DNA of 64,000 nucleotides from Oceanidesulfovibrio indonesiensis (GCF_007625075.1 NZ_QMIE01000016.1:35885-99884); one strand, 5' to 3'; numbered from the stretch's first letter, positions 16,516 through 26,216 are shown. A program made the numbers and translations. Notes: generated by a model from the letters alone, not told the origin.

Positions 16516-16818
16516 ATGGAAGCCCGCATGGATATCCGCCGCGTCGCCCGGATCCTGGTCGTCGGGCGCAGACGCTTCGATCCCGAACTGCTCTACGTGG
16601 AGTGCCTGCAATGCGGCCGGCCTGTTCTGTGGCGGCCGACCCGCACCCGCAGCCTCATCGAGGCCTCGGGACTTCTCCCGGAAGAGCTCGATCACTCCTG
16701 CCTCATCGGCACCGACGGATGCCCCGTGTGCTCGCCGGAGCTCGGCAGCTTCAAGACCATACTTGTGCGGGTCGAATCATACGCCGACAGCGAAGGACCC
16801 GCAGCCGGTACGGCATAG
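16516..16818 (+). CDS. Small protein with paired CxxC motifs, unknown function
   Basis: A 100-residue soluble protein. ATG 16516 was chosen because AGGAG sits six bases upstream; an earlier ATG in frame lacks this. It has a basic N-terminal segment (RRVARILVVGRRRF), then ECLQCGRPVLW, and later SCLIGTDGCPVC. The two CxxC pairs about 47 residues apart could make a zinc-ribbon-like site. No signal peptide is seen. It lies after repeat copy B and converges on purE. I do not recognise the family; a regulator or RNA-binding role is possible but unsupported. Confidence 0.6.
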   Translation: MEARMDIRRVARILVVGRRRFDPELLYVECLQCGRPVLWRPTRTRSLIEASGLLPEELDHSCLIGTDGCPVCSPELGSFKTILVRVESYADSEGPAAGTA

Positions 16819-16880
16819 CCCAGACTCGATGCAGACAGAGGATTTCGGGCGGGCGCGGTGCGGTCCGCCCGAAAATCGCG

Positions 16881-17378
16881 TCAGATGGAACCGTTCTCCA
16901 GATTGAAGGCGGCTTCCTCCACCCCTTCCTTGAACCCTTCGCGCACATCCTTGAGTCGTTCTGCAATGGTCTTGTCCGTGAGGGCGAGTATCTGCGCCGC
17001 GAGCCACGCAGCGTTGCGCGCGCCGGAGCGGTCCAGGGCCACTGTGGCCACCGGAAACCCCTGTGGCATCTGGACGGTGGAGAGCAAAGCGTCCATGCCG
17101 CCCAGGGGAGAAGCAGCGAGCGGAACGCCGATGACCGGCTTGATGGTTCGGGCAGCCACGGCTCCGGCCAGATGCGCGGCCATGCCGGCGCCGCAGATGA
17201 AGACTTCGCAGCCATCCGCCTCCAGCTCGCGGATAAGCTTTTCGGTCCGCTCCGGGGTGCGGTGGGCCGAGGTGATGGTGAAACGGTGGTTGATCTCCAG
17301 CGAATCGAGAATGTCGGCGCATGGGCGCATGAGTTCCTCGTCCGAGGCACTGCCCATGAAAACGGCTACCTTGATCAT
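16881..17378 (-). CDS. purE: N5-carboxyaminoimidazole ribonucleotide mutase (class I PurE)
   Basis: A 165-residue PurE for the carboxylation step of de novo purine synthesis. Diagnostic are FMGSASDEELM, the SAHRTPE segment and CGAGMAAHLAGAVAART near residues 60-75. These sequences mark the bacterial class I mutase, which normally works with PurK (not in the window). It lies 109 bases downstream of purD on the same strand, so the two are probably cotranscribed. GGAGGAT precedes ATG 17378. Confidence 0.95.
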   Translation of the reverse strand: MIKVAVFMGSASDEELMRPCADILDSLEINHRFTITSAHRTPERTEKLIRELEADGCEVFICGAGMAAHLAGAVAARTIKPVIGVPLAASPLGGMDALLSTVQMPQGFPVATVALDRSGARNAAWLAAQILALTDKTIAERLKDVREGFKEGVEEAAFNLENGSI

Positions 17379-17487
17379 TTATCCTCCGGGATTGTGCGCC
17401 GGTCTCCGCGGTATGCGGGACGGAACGGCGCCGTGGAAGGAGCTCCATGCCGACCGGCTTATCGGGCCGGAACAGCATGCGTCGGGT

Positions 17488-18759
17488 TCAGCGAGCGAGC
17501 CCCTTGTCGCCGATGTCGCGACGTACGTAACTGCCTTCGAACGATATGCGGTCCACGGCCTGGTAGGCCAGTGTTTGCGCGGATTTCAGGTCATCCCCCA
17601 GAGCGGTGACGCCCAGGACCCGGCCGCCCGAGGTGACGATGCGCCCGGCTTCCAGCCTGGTGCCGGCATGGAACACCGTGACGCCTTCCAGGTCTTCGGC
17701 CTTCTCGATGCCCTCGATGACCTTGCCCGTGGCGTATGAGCCGGGGTATCCGCGGCTGGCCATGACCACGCAGCAACTGGACTGCGGTTTCCACCGTATC
17801 ATGGAAGGGTCGAGCCGTCCTTCCACGCAGGCGAGCATGAGCTCGGCCAGGTCGGAGTCGAGCCGTGCCAGCAAGGGCTGGCATTCCGGGTCGCCGAATC
17901 GGACGTTGTACTCGAGAACTTTGTACGCGCCATCCTTAACCATGAGTCCGGCGTAGAGGACGCCCTTGAACGGGTGGCCCGAGGCGGCCATGGCCCGCAC
18001 GATGGGCCTGGCCACGAGGTCGCAGACTTTTTCCAGCTCGGATTCCGGCAGGATGGGGGCCGGACTGTAGGCGCCCATGCCGCCGGTGTTGGGGCCGGTG
18101 TCGCCCTCGCCGATGGGTTTGTGGTCCTGGGAAGAGGCCAGGGGCACTACGGTCTCGCCGTCGCACAGGGCCAAAAAGGATGCTTCCTCGCCTTCCAGCG
18201 CCTCCTCGATGACGACTCGTTCGCCGGCCATGCCGAAGGACTGCTTGCGCATGCACATGTCCAGGGCCTTTTCGGCTTCCTCGCGCGTCCTGGCCACGGT
18301 AACGCCTTTGCCGGCGGCCAGCCCGTCGGCCTTGATGACCACGGGAACAGGGTGGTCGTCGAGATACGCCTTGGCGGACTCGTAGTCGTCGAATGTTCCG
18401 GACCGGGCCGTGGGCACGCCGGTCTGCTCCATCACGAGCTTGGCGAAGGACTTGCTGCCCTCCAGCTGCGCGGCGTAGGCATCCGGACCGAAGCAGGGAA
18501 TGCCCTGCTTGGCCATGGCGTTGGACAGGCCGAGGACCAGCGGCACCTCCGGGCCCACCACGGCGAGGTCCACCCCGCGCTCCTTGGCGAAGCGGGCCAG
18601 GGCTGGGACATGACTGTCCGGGATGGCAATGTTCTCGGCGATGGCGGCGGTGCCGCCGTTGCCGGGGGCCACGAAAATTTCGTCAACCGTGGGGCTCTGG
18701 GCGAGCTTCCAGGCAAGGGCGTGCTCACGGCCGCCCGAGCCGACGATCATTATCTTCAC
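17488..18759 (-). CDS. purD: Phosphoribosylamine-glycine ligase
   Basis: A 423-residue ATP-grasp enzyme that forms glycinamide ribonucleotide. The N-terminus KIMIVGSGGREHALAWKL is the PurD signature. FVAPGNGGTAAIAEN, VVIKADGLAAGKGV and RFGDPECQPLLAR follow in the usual order. I set the start at GTG 18759, because the conserved sequence begins there and GAGGAGG lies seven bases upstream; the frame continues 5' as an artefact. It diverges from the phenylacetate-CoA ligase gene and is followed by purE. All active-site segments look intact. Confidence 0.95.
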   Translation of the reverse strand: MKIMIVGSGGREHALAWKLAQSPTVDEIFVAPGNGGTAAIAENIAIPDSHVPALARFAKERGVDLAVVGPEVPLVLGLSNAMAKQGIPCFGPDAYAAQLEGSKSFAKLVMEQTGVPTARSGTFDDYESAKAYLDDHPVPVVIKADGLAAGKGVTVARTREEAEKALDMCMRKQSFGMAGERVVIEEALEGEEASFLALCDGETVVPLASSQDHKPIGEGDTGPNTGGMGAYSPAPILPESELEKVCDLVARPIVRAMAASGHPFKGVLYAGLMVKDGAYKVLEYNVRFGDPECQPLLARLDSDLAELMLACVEGRLDPSMIRWKPQSSCCVVMASRGYPGSYATGKVIEGIEKAEDLEGVTVFHAGTRLEAGRIVTSGGRVLGVTALGDDLKSAQTLAYQAVDRISFEGSYVRRDIGDKGLAR

Positions 18760-18976
18760 GAAGAATCCTCCTCGGGGGTATCCCGCAGCGGCGTACGACT
18801 TTTCCGCCGGGGCCATACGTGCTAGGAAAAGCTCCTCCCCGACGACGGGGAACGATCGAAACAGGCTAAAGAATTTTTCACCGGGAAACAAGACGGCGTC
18901 CCCGGGCCGTCCGTGCGCCACATGCGGCGCGTTTTCCGAATGTCACGAGCACCCCGCGCCTCCGGAGGCGTTTGCC

Positions 18977-20266
18977 ATGAGCAAGACCCCATCCTTCATT
19001 CCATCCCTTTCCGCCGACGAAATCGCCGCCAGACAGACCGAGGGCCTCATCTGGACAGTGCGCCACGCCTATGAAAACAGCCCCCATTACCGGACCAAGC
19101 TCGACGCAGCCGGCGTGCAGCCGGGCGACATACGCAGCCTGGACGACCTGGCGAAACTGCCCTTCACGTCGGTGGAGGATCTGCGCGACGGGTACCCGCT
19201 GCCGCTCCTGAGCGTTCCGGAAGAGGACGTCGTGCGTATCCACGCCTCGTCCGGCACAACAGGCAAGCGCAAGATTCTCGCCTACACGCAGAACGACATC
19301 GACACCTGGAAGGAGATGTTTGCTCGTTGCTACGAACTGGCCGGGCTCACGCGGCTGGACCGTGTTCAGATATCCGTGGGTTACGGCCTGTGGACGGCCG
19401 GCGCCGGCTTCCAACTGGGGTGCGAACGCTTCGGGGCCATGGCAGTCCCGGTGGGGCCGGGCAATCTGGAGATGCAGCTCGCCCTGGCCGAGGACGTGCA
19501 GGCCACCTGCCTGTGCTCCACGGCGTCCATGGCGCTGCTTATGGGCGAAGAAGCGGAAAAACGCGGCATGGTGGACCGGCTCGCCCTCAAACGCTGCATT
19601 TTCGGCGCGGAGACGCACAGCAGAAAGATGCGCGAGTCCTTCACTGAAAAGCTGGGCCTTGAGGACAGCTTCGACATAGCAGGCCTGACAGAGCTCTACG
19701 GCCCGGGATCGGCCCTGGAATGCAGCGCCCACGAAGGGCTGCACTACTGGGCGGATATCTTCATCCTGGAGATTGTCGACCCGCAGACATTGCAGCCGGT
19801 GGAGCCGGGCGATGTGGGCGAGATGGTGGTGACCACCCTCAAGAAGGAAGCTGCACCGCTGATCCGCTACCGCACCAGGGACCTGAGCCGTCTGCTGCCC
19901 GGAGCGTGCTCCTGCGGCGTGACCATGCCGCGGCATGCTCCGATCATGGGCCGCTCCGACGACATGATCATCTACCGCGGGGTGAACATCTACCCGGGAC
20001 AGATAGCCGACGTGCTCGAACAATTTCCGCAGCTGTCATCGGAGTACAGGATTTTCCTGGAGCGTCGCGAGGGCAGAGACACCATGGCAATCAAGGTGGA
20101 GCGCAAGGCCGGGGTGGATGCTGCCGGCGACGAGGAGTGTGCGGACAGATTCGCAATAACCCTGCGTGACAAGCTCCTGGCGCGTGCGTCCGTGGAAATC
20201 CTGGAACCGGGCGAGCTGCCCCGGTCCTTTGCCAAGTCCAAACGGGTAGTGGACGATCGAGATTAG
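18977..20266 (+). CDS. paaK: Phenylacetate-CoA ligase (AMP-forming)
   Basis: A 429-residue adenylate-forming enzyme of the PaaK type. The phosphate loop HASSGTTGKRKI, DIAGLTELYGPGSALEC and RYRTRDLSRL are the family motifs, followed by GRSDDMIIYRGVNIYPGQI at the start of the C-terminal domain. In Desulfovibrio such ligases are often annotated for aryl acids, but the exact substrate (phenylacetate, indoleacetate or another acid) cannot be told. GGAGG lies upstream of ATG 18977. It stands alone between divergent purD and repeat copy A, whose hairpin may terminate it. Confidence 0.88.
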   Translation: MSKTPSFIPSLSADEIAARQTEGLIWTVRHAYENSPHYRTKLDAAGVQPGDIRSLDDLAKLPFTSVEDLRDGYPLPLLSVPEEDVVRIHASSGTTGKRKILAYTQNDIDTWKEMFARCYELAGLTRLDRVQISVGYGLWTAGAGFQLGCERFGAMAVPVGPGNLEMQLALAEDVQATCLCSTASMALLMGEEAEKRGMVDRLALKRCIFGAETHSRKMRESFTEKLGLEDSFDIAGLTELYGPGSALECSAHEGLHYWADIFILEIVDPQTLQPVEPGDVGEMVVTTLKKEAAPLIRYRTRDLSRLLPGACSCGVTMPRHAPIMGRSDDMIIYRGVNIYPGQIADVLEQFPQLSSEYRIFLERREGRDTMAIKVERKAGVDAAGDEECADRFAITLRDKLLARASVEILEPGELPRSFAKSKRVVDDRD

Positions 20267-20383
20267 CAGGTTGTTGAAAAATGTCCGACTGCTGCGTTGC
20301 TTAAAAAAAGATCAAGCGCGATGTACTGGAAGCACTCTTCGGCCGTGATCTTTTTTCCCAGCCGTGCACTCGAACAATATCTT
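20267..20383 (+). repeat. Interspersed repeat, copy A, with terminator-like core
   Basis: This copy begins immediately after the ligase stop codon. It has the consensus GGTTGTTGAAAAATGTCCG, an exact 11-bp inverted repeat (20304-20314 with 20346-20356) whose right arm ends in six T, and the tail GCACTCGAACAATAT. The same element occurs at 16301-16424 (reverse) and 39433-39541. The arm and T-run make it a plausible Rho-independent terminator for the ligase gene. Confidence 0.8.
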
Positions 20384-20519
20384 TACGGCCAGCAGCATCT
20401 TTTCAAAGGCTCGATGGGAGCTCCCCAAGGATAAAACCATGTCAGCGGGGAGGCGGTTCGACTACCTGCAAGAGAACTGAAGCTGGCGTGGGCAAGCCGT
20501 CAGGCGGATCGGAGCCCTG

Positions 20520-21896
20520 TCAGGACTTCACGTGCTCGGAGAGCTCCACCATCTGCCTGGCCCAGGCCGTGGCCCGTGCGTGAGAGGCCGCAGCGGTTTG
20601 CGGGTCGAGCTCAGAGTGTTCCAGCTCTTCGAGCGCATCGTCCCACATGCCGCCGTCCAGAGAATCGAGCAGCAAGAACCAGCTGGCGTATACCGACTCC
20701 TTGCCAAGGAGCGCGTCCTTGATGGCAGTCTCCAGGGGCAGATCGGCTATGGCGTTCTCCATGGTCGTGCCCAGAAGCACGTCCAGCATGGAGAAAAGCC
20801 CGACAAGGAACATGGATTCCCCGGAGCCGGGCGGATTTTCCATGGCGTTGGAGACCATCTCCATGAACTTGGCGCGGCGAACGGAGAGGAAGGCGAGTTC
20901 CTTGCCCAGGGGGCCTGGCTCCAACTCCGTGAGCACAGCCGCCATGATCCACTGCCGCAAGGCGTCGCTGCCCAGCAGGCTCACCGCCTGCTGGAGGGAC
21001 GATATCTTGCGTGAGAGGCCGTAATAGGCGGAGTTGATGTGCCGCAACAGACGATAGCTCAGGGACACGTCCGTGGCGATGAGCTGCGCAAGCTCTGAAA
21101 CCTCGAAGTCCTTGGAGGACAGCTTGCTCAGCATGCGCAGCTTGGCGAGCTTGCTCGACGGCAGGGAGCGGCCCGAGATGAGACGCGGGCGCATGAGCCT
21201 GTTGCCCTGGAAGAGGTCGTAGCACAAGGCCTGCGCGAGCTGGAGGCTCTTGGCGTCGGCTATCTTTTCGGCAAGCATGGTGAACGTACCGCTCTGGCGG
21301 AGTTTCTGGGTGGCCTTGATGAGGTCCACGTGCTCGAATTCCATGAAATCCACCTTGACGATGTCCACCAGAGGCAGGAACGGTTCGAGCTGCGGCTGCC
21401 CGGAGTAATCATCCAGCGCGAACGTGTATCCGGCTTCCCTGTATCGCTTGATGGCCTCGATCACTTCGTCCGTGGCGGGCGTGTACTCCAGTATCTCGGC
21501 GATTATACGCTCGGGCGGCAGGGCGTACAGGGCGTCCCGCACCAGGAGGTCGTGCGTGAAGTTTATGCAGAACTTACGCGATTTCTCCGAAGGACCGGCG
21601 GCCAGGGAAAGTCCATCGGCGATAATCCTGGATGTGGCGACATCGGGGTCTTCAAATGTTGCAACCTGTGATTCCGCACAGCTGCGAAACAAGAGCTCAT
21701 AGCCCCAGATATGCCCGGCGCGGTCGAAAATGGGCTGCCGCGCGACGAAGATGGAGCAGTGCGGGGGGAGGTCGAACGGCGAGGCGACCCCGGTATTGCA
21801 CGAGACGTCGCCTTCCTCGGATGGTTTTGCCTCTGAGCCGACAGCGGCGTTCTCGTTTGATTCACCCTTGCGCAGACTGAAAAACCGTTTCGGCAC
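20520..21896 (-). CDS. YuxH-type signalling protein: degenerate EAL domain plus HDOD domain
   Basis: A 458-residue cytoplasmic protein. Start GTG 21896 has GGGAGGG a few bases upstream; the longer frame adds an unlikely hydrophobic leader. After a 50-residue linker, VARQPIFDRAGHIWGYELLFR opens an EAL-like domain. The EAL motif itself reads EIL in IIAEILE, and later catalytic positions are poorly kept, so c-di-GMP hydrolysis is unlikely. Residues about 235-430 form an HDOD domain (LIATDVSLSYRLLRHINSA, ISSLQQAVSLLGSDALRQW). Such proteins link nucleotide signalling to motility or stress in other bacteria; the target here is unknown. It stands alone, with argC downstream toward the right. Confidence 0.88.
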   Translation of the reverse strand: MPKRFFSLRKGESNENAAVGSEAKPSEEGDVSCNTGVASPFDLPPHCSIFVARQPIFDRAGHIWGYELLFRSCAESQVATFEDPDVATSRIIADGLSLAAGPSEKSRKFCINFTHDLLVRDALYALPPERIIAEILEYTPATDEVIEAIKRYREAGYTFALDDYSGQPQLEPFLPLVDIVKVDFMEFEHVDLIKATQKLRQSGTFTMLAEKIADAKSLQLAQALCYDLFQGNRLMRPRLISGRSLPSSKLAKLRMLSKLSSKDFEVSELAQLIATDVSLSYRLLRHINSAYYGLSRKISSLQQAVSLLGSDALRQWIMAAVLTELEPGPLGKELAFLSVRRAKFMEMVSNAMENPPGSGESMFLVGLFSMLDVLLGTTMENAIADLPLETAIKDALLGKESVYASWFLLLDSLDGGMWDDALEELEHSELDPQTAAASHARATAWARQMVELSEHVKS

Positions 21897-22091
21897 ACTC
21901 CCTCCCGGATCATGGCGCGGGGCAAACGTGCGGTGGTGGCGCGCAACGGCAATACAAACGACGAGCCAGACCGCGGCGAACCGCCCCCCAAGGCGCCGCA
22001 TGGAACGTCTTCATCGAGTGGCTTTAATGCGCCATCGATATGCAGGAACCCGCATACTAGGCATCGACTCGGCGGGTACGCAAGGAAAAAA

Positions 22092-23153
22092 TCATGGCAT
22101 GAGAGGGGGCATGGAAAGTCCCTCGGCCAGGGGCAGGCCGCTCATGAGGTTGGCGCAGGCCACGGCCTGGCCAGAGGCCCCCCGGCAGAGATTGTCGATG
22201 GCGGAGACCACCACAGCGCGGTTCGTGCGCGGGTCGCAGACCAGGCCGATGTCGCAGTACATTGTGCCGCGCACCCAGCGCGTTTCCGGCAGCCGGCCCG
22301 GCGGCAGAACCCGGACGAACTCGTGTTTGGCATATGTTTCCGCATAAATATCGTACAGCGCCTCAACCGTGGGCGTCTCATCGATGAATCGCGCGTAAAG
22401 CGTGGAAAGGATGCCCCGGTTGATTGGCAGCAGGTGCGGGTTGAAGGATACGGCGAGCGGGATCCCAGCAAGCCTCGACAGTTCCTGCTCGATCTCCGGG
22501 GTGTGGCGGTGGCGTCCCAGATTGTACGCGCGGAAGGAGTCCGCGACCTCACAGAACAGCGTGCCCACGGCGGCTTTGCGGCCCGCGCCTGTGGCGCCGG
22601 ATTTGGAGTCGGCCACGATAGTGTCCGTCTCCACCAGACCGTTTCGCAGCAGGGGCAGCAGGCCCAGTATAACGGATGTGGGATAGCAGCCCGGATTGGC
22701 CACGAGCCGCGTCCTGGCGATAGCGTCGGCATACAGCTCCGGCAGGCCATAGACCGCCTCCCTGACCAGGGCGGCGTGGCGGTGCTCCAGGCCGTACCAC
22801 TGGGCGTAGGAGTCCGTGTCGCGCAGGCGGAAATCCGCCGAGAGGTCCACCACTTTCACGTCCCGGGCGAGGAGATCCGCCGCCATGTCCATGGCCGCGC
22901 CGTGGGGCACGGCGAGAAAGACCAGGGAGCACTTCGCGGCGATCTGGTCGGGATCGGGCTGGCTGATCTCGACAGCGCCGATGTCCATCCCCAGGAGAAA
23001 CGGATAGACGTCAGCGAGTTTGCGTCCGGCTTCAGCTCGGGAAGTGGCGGCCACAAGATCGAACGAGGGGTGGCGCGCAAGAATGCGCGCGAGCTCCATG
23101 CCGGTATAGCCCGTCACGCCCACGAGGCCGACGGGGATGCGCTCGGTGCTCAT
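22092..23153 (-). CDS. argC: N-acetyl-gamma-glutamyl-phosphate reductase
   Basis: A 353-residue NADPH-dependent reductase for the third step of arginine synthesis. It has VGLVGVTGYTGMELARIL for nucleotide binding and the catalytic Cys in ANPGCYPTS (about residue 150), followed by SGATGAGRKA and the conserved RHRHTPEIEQ segment. ATG 23153 with AAGGA upstream is preferred to a TTG one codon earlier. It lies nine bases after the DUF1844 gene, at the end of the leftward series from rdgB. Other arginine genes are not in the window. Confidence 0.95.
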   Translation of the reverse strand: MSTERIPVGLVGVTGYTGMELARILARHPSFDLVAATSRAEAGRKLADVYPFLLGMDIGAVEISQPDPDQIAAKCSLVFLAVPHGAAMDMAADLLARDVKVVDLSADFRLRDTDSYAQWYGLEHRHAALVREAVYGLPELYADAIARTRLVANPGCYPTSVILGLLPLLRNGLVETDTIVADSKSGATGAGRKAAVGTLFCEVADSFRAYNLGRHRHTPEIEQELSRLAGIPLAVSFNPHLLPINRGILSTLYARFIDETPTVEALYDIYAETYAKHEFVRVLPPGRLPETRWVRGTMYCDIGLVCDPRTNRAVVVSAIDNLCRGASGQAVACANLMSGLPLAEGLSMPPLMP

Positions 23154-23162
23154 CAAAAATCC

Positions 23163-23501
23163 TTACTTGCGATGCATGACGTACTTCATGCGCAGTTCGT
23201 AGAGAATGCCGTCGAGCAACTGGGTCTCGTCGGCGTCCAGGCAGGCGTTGGTCTTCTCCTTGAGCATGGCGAGGATGTCTATGGTGTGCTTCGCCAGCGG
23301 CAGGTTCTCCTGGATCTGGCCGGTTTCCGGCTCGGGAACCTCGCCGAGGTGGACCAGGGCCGAGGAGCTCAGGGAAAGGATGAAGGTGGAGAAGGTGACC
23401 TGTGGGTAGGGGCAATCCGGCTGGCCGGCGCATTGCTTTTCGCCGGTCCGCGGCGCGCCTTCCGGAGTTTCGCCTTTGGCGGTGGAAGTTTCGTCTGCCA
23501 T
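23163..23501 (-). CDS. DUF1844 family protein
   Basis: A 112-residue protein. After a flexible 30-residue N-terminus it has VTFSTFILSLSSSALVHLGEVPEP and LAKHTIDILAMLKEKT, then LDGILYELRMKYV. This is the DUF1844 pattern, known from many delta-proteobacteria; its biochemical role is not established. Two Cys lie in the N-terminal stretch (KQCAGQPDCPY). It is placed between polA and argC with short gaps, so it is part of that transcript. Confidence 0.88.
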   Translation of the reverse strand: MADETSTAKGETPEGAPRTGEKQCAGQPDCPYPQVTFSTFILSLSSSALVHLGEVPEPETGQIQENLPLAKHTIDILAMLKEKTNACLDADETQLLDGILYELRMKYVMHRK

Positions 23502-23538
23502 AAAACAGCTCCTGAACGTTGGATTCGTCTCTAGTTTT

Positions 23539-26166
23539 CTAGTGGGCGGCGGCCCAGTCGCGGCCTACTCCCCATTCCACGAGAAGCGGCACATCGAGAT
23601 CTACCACGCCGGCCATGAGCGTTTCGAGCCTGGTTCCGGCCTCGCGGGCTTTGGCGTCGGATTCTCCTTCGCCGGCAGGGACTTCGAGAAGCAACTCGTC
23701 ATGTACCTGAAGGATAAGACGTGCATCGAGGCTTTGCAAGGCATCGTCACGAGCAACGGCGAGCATGGCCAGCTTGATAATGTCTGCCGCGCTGCCCTGG
23801 ACCACGGTGTTGATGGCCTGACGGCGCGCCTGACTCTGCAGCTGCGTGTTGCGGGAGTACAGATCCGGCAGGAGTCGGCGTCGTTTCGCCAGGGTGGTGA
23901 CGTAGCCCTGCTCGCGTGCAGTTTCCTCGATGCTCTCGTAGAAGTCGCGCAGCACTGAAAGCCGGGAAAAGTAGCGTTCGATGAAGGCTTTGGCGTCCTT
24001 GAGCGAGACCGAAAGCTCCTGGGCGAGCTTCTGCGGGCCCATGCCGTAGATGAGGCCGAAGTTGATGGTCTTGGCGCTGCGGCGCTCGTCGGCCGAGACC
24101 TGGTCCGGCGACCTGTCGAAAAGCAGCCCGGCCGTGCGCGAGTGGATGTCCTCGTTCTTGCGGAAAGCCTCCAGCAACGTGGGGTCCTGGGACATGTGCG
24201 CCAGCACACGCAACTCGATCTGCGAGTAGTCCGCGGCCACAAGCAGGTGTCCGGGGCCGGCGATGAAGCACGAGCGCATGCGGCTGCCTAGGGGGCCGCG
24301 GATGGGAATGTTCTGGAGGTTCGGACTGGACGAGGATAGCCGTCCTGTGGCCGTGGAGGTCTGGTTGAACGTGGTGTGGATACGGCCGTCCTTTGGGTCC
24401 AGCAGCTTGGGCAGCGGCTCCAGGTAGGTGGAGCGCAGCTTTTCCATCTTTCTGTACTCCAGGATGGTGGAGATGATGGGATGCTTGTCGGCCATGCGCT
24501 CCAGCACAGCCTGGGAGGTGGAGGCCGAGCCGCCGGGCGTCTTGCCGGCAGGCTTGAGCCCAAGATCGGTGAACAGCACTTCGGCGAGCTGTTGGCTGGA
24601 GCGAGGGTTGAACTCTTTGCCAGCGAGTTCCATTATGGTGTTGTGCAGTGTCTGGGTTTCGGTCGTGACCTCGTCGAGGAACTCGGCAAAAGCTTTCAGG
24701 TCGATGGCGACGCCGCACCGCTCCATGGCCGCGAGCACGGTGACCAGCGGCATCTCCAGATCGCGGAAAAGCTCGGGCATCTGCGCCGCCTCGAGGCGTT
24801 GATCCAGGAGCCTGCCGAGATCCAGTCCGCCGCGGGCAAGGTCCTGCGGCCGAGTGGGCAGCTCCGGCTCGTAGCGTTGCAGAAGGTGCGGCAGGGAGTA
24901 GTCCCGTTCTTCAGGCTCCAGCAGGTAGGCGGCCACGGACAGATCGGACCAGCGGTCGGTCTCCACGGCTTCGAACTCGGGGTGGGCGCGCAGCAACTCC
25001 TTGAGCACCGGGCAGAAGACTCGGTCGGCCGCGGCGAGCATGTCCGCCAGGGGTGCGACCGGACCTGTGTAGATGCATGCGGCATGGGCGCCGGGTTCAT
25101 CCCCGGACACAGCCAGGAGCACGCTTTTTTTGCCGTCGTTCTGCGGCACGAGGCAGACCTCGCGGCCGGCCATGCGGGGCAGCGCTTCGGGATCGCCAAT
25201 CTTGTCGAGAGTATCGGACTCGTGGTCAGCCGGTTTGGCCCCGAACAGGGGCAACTCCTCGGCATGCACACGCACGGCCTTTTCCCTGGGCATCTCGCGC
25301 AGCAGGGAGCGGAATTCGTACTCTTCCAGGAAGCGCGCCAGGCCTTTGATGTTCGGATCGGAGTTCTTCAGCGCAGACGGATCGACATCCACGCACTCAG
25401 GATCGAGGCTGGTGAGCTTTCTGTACAGGAAGACGTCCTCGGCATGGTCCTTGAGCTTGTTGCGTTCGACCTTGGTGAGATCGCCGCCGCCCTGGAGCGC
25501 CTGAACCAGATCTTCAAGCTTGGGGAAACGCTTCAGCAGTTTCTCCGCCGTCTTGGGACCCACGCCGGGTACGCCGGGGATGTTGTCCGAGGAATCGCCG
25601 ATCAGGGCCTGGTAGTCGGGCCACTGGTCGGGCCGCAGGCCGGTTTCTTCGGTGAAGCTTTCCAGCGTGACGAGCTTTTCCTGCTTGCCTCCCGGATCCC
25701 ACATGAGGACGTTTGGCGTGAGCAGTTGGCGCAGATCCTTGTCCGCGCCCACAATGACCACGGGGCGGTCCTCCTGGATCTTGCGGGCCACGGCGGCGAT
25801 AACGTCATCCGCTTCGCACCCTTCCGAGATCACCACGGGGCAGCCGAGCAGGCCGAGGGCCTCTTTGATGGGATCGAGCTGGGCCTTGAGGTTCTCCGGC
25901 ATGGCCATGCGGTGGGCCTTGTAGTCCTCGAAAAGCTCGTGGCGGAAGTTGGGGCCGGGGCCGTCCAGGACGAAAACCATGTGCCGCGGCTCTTCCTCGC
26001 GCAGCAGCTTGAGCATGAGCCGCATGACGATGAACAGCGCATTGGTGGGAAAGCCGTCTGCGCGTTGCAGGTCCGGAAAAGCGTAGAACGCACGGTAAAC
26101 GTACGTGGAGCCGTCGATCAGGTAGAGAGGGTCCTTGGCGAGCCCGAGCCGTTCTTTGAGTGACAT
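23539..26166 (-). CDS. polA: DNA polymerase I
   Basis: An 875-residue family A polymerase. Residues 1-300 are the 5'-3' flap nuclease (LIDGSTYVYRAF, SEGCEADDVIAAVA, GDSSDNIPGVPGVGPKTA). Residues about 330-530 have the exonuclease fold, but the DxE and other acidic residues expected for 3'-5' proofreading are not visible. The polymerase domain is intact: DYSQIELRVLAHMS (motif A), RRSAKTINFGLIYG (motif B) and VHDELLLEVP (motif C). Length is near the usual 870-930. It is read leftward after the amidase gene and before DUF1844. It fills gaps in Okazaki-fragment processing and repair. Confidence 0.95.
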   Translation of the reverse strand: MSLKERLGLAKDPLYLIDGSTYVYRAFYAFPDLQRADGFPTNALFIVMRLMLKLLREEEPRHMVFVLDGPGPNFRHELFEDYKAHRMAMPENLKAQLDPIKEALGLLGCPVVISEGCEADDVIAAVARKIQEDRPVVIVGADKDLRQLLTPNVLMWDPGGKQEKLVTLESFTEETGLRPDQWPDYQALIGDSSDNIPGVPGVGPKTAEKLLKRFPKLEDLVQALQGGGDLTKVERNKLKDHAEDVFLYRKLTSLDPECVDVDPSALKNSDPNIKGLARFLEEYEFRSLLREMPREKAVRVHAEELPLFGAKPADHESDTLDKIGDPEALPRMAGREVCLVPQNDGKKSVLLAVSGDEPGAHAACIYTGPVAPLADMLAAADRVFCPVLKELLRAHPEFEAVETDRWSDLSVAAYLLEPEERDYSLPHLLQRYEPELPTRPQDLARGGLDLGRLLDQRLEAAQMPELFRDLEMPLVTVLAAMERCGVAIDLKAFAEFLDEVTTETQTLHNTIMELAGKEFNPRSSQQLAEVLFTDLGLKPAGKTPGGSASTSQAVLERMADKHPIISTILEYRKMEKLRSTYLEPLPKLLDPKDGRIHTTFNQTSTATGRLSSSSPNLQNIPIRGPLGSRMRSCFIAGPGHLLVAADYSQIELRVLAHMSQDPTLLEAFRKNEDIHSRTAGLLFDRSPDQVSADERRSAKTINFGLIYGMGPQKLAQELSVSLKDAKAFIERYFSRLSVLRDFYESIEETAREQGYVTTLAKRRRLLPDLYSRNTQLQSQARRQAINTVVQGSAADIIKLAMLAVARDDALQSLDARLILQVHDELLLEVPAGEGESDAKAREAGTRLETLMAGVVDLDVPLLVEWGVGRDWAAAH

Positions 26167-26216
26167 GGGCCGGGATTATACGGGTTTGGCTCGGAAAAGG
26201 CCAGCTATGGCAGGGA

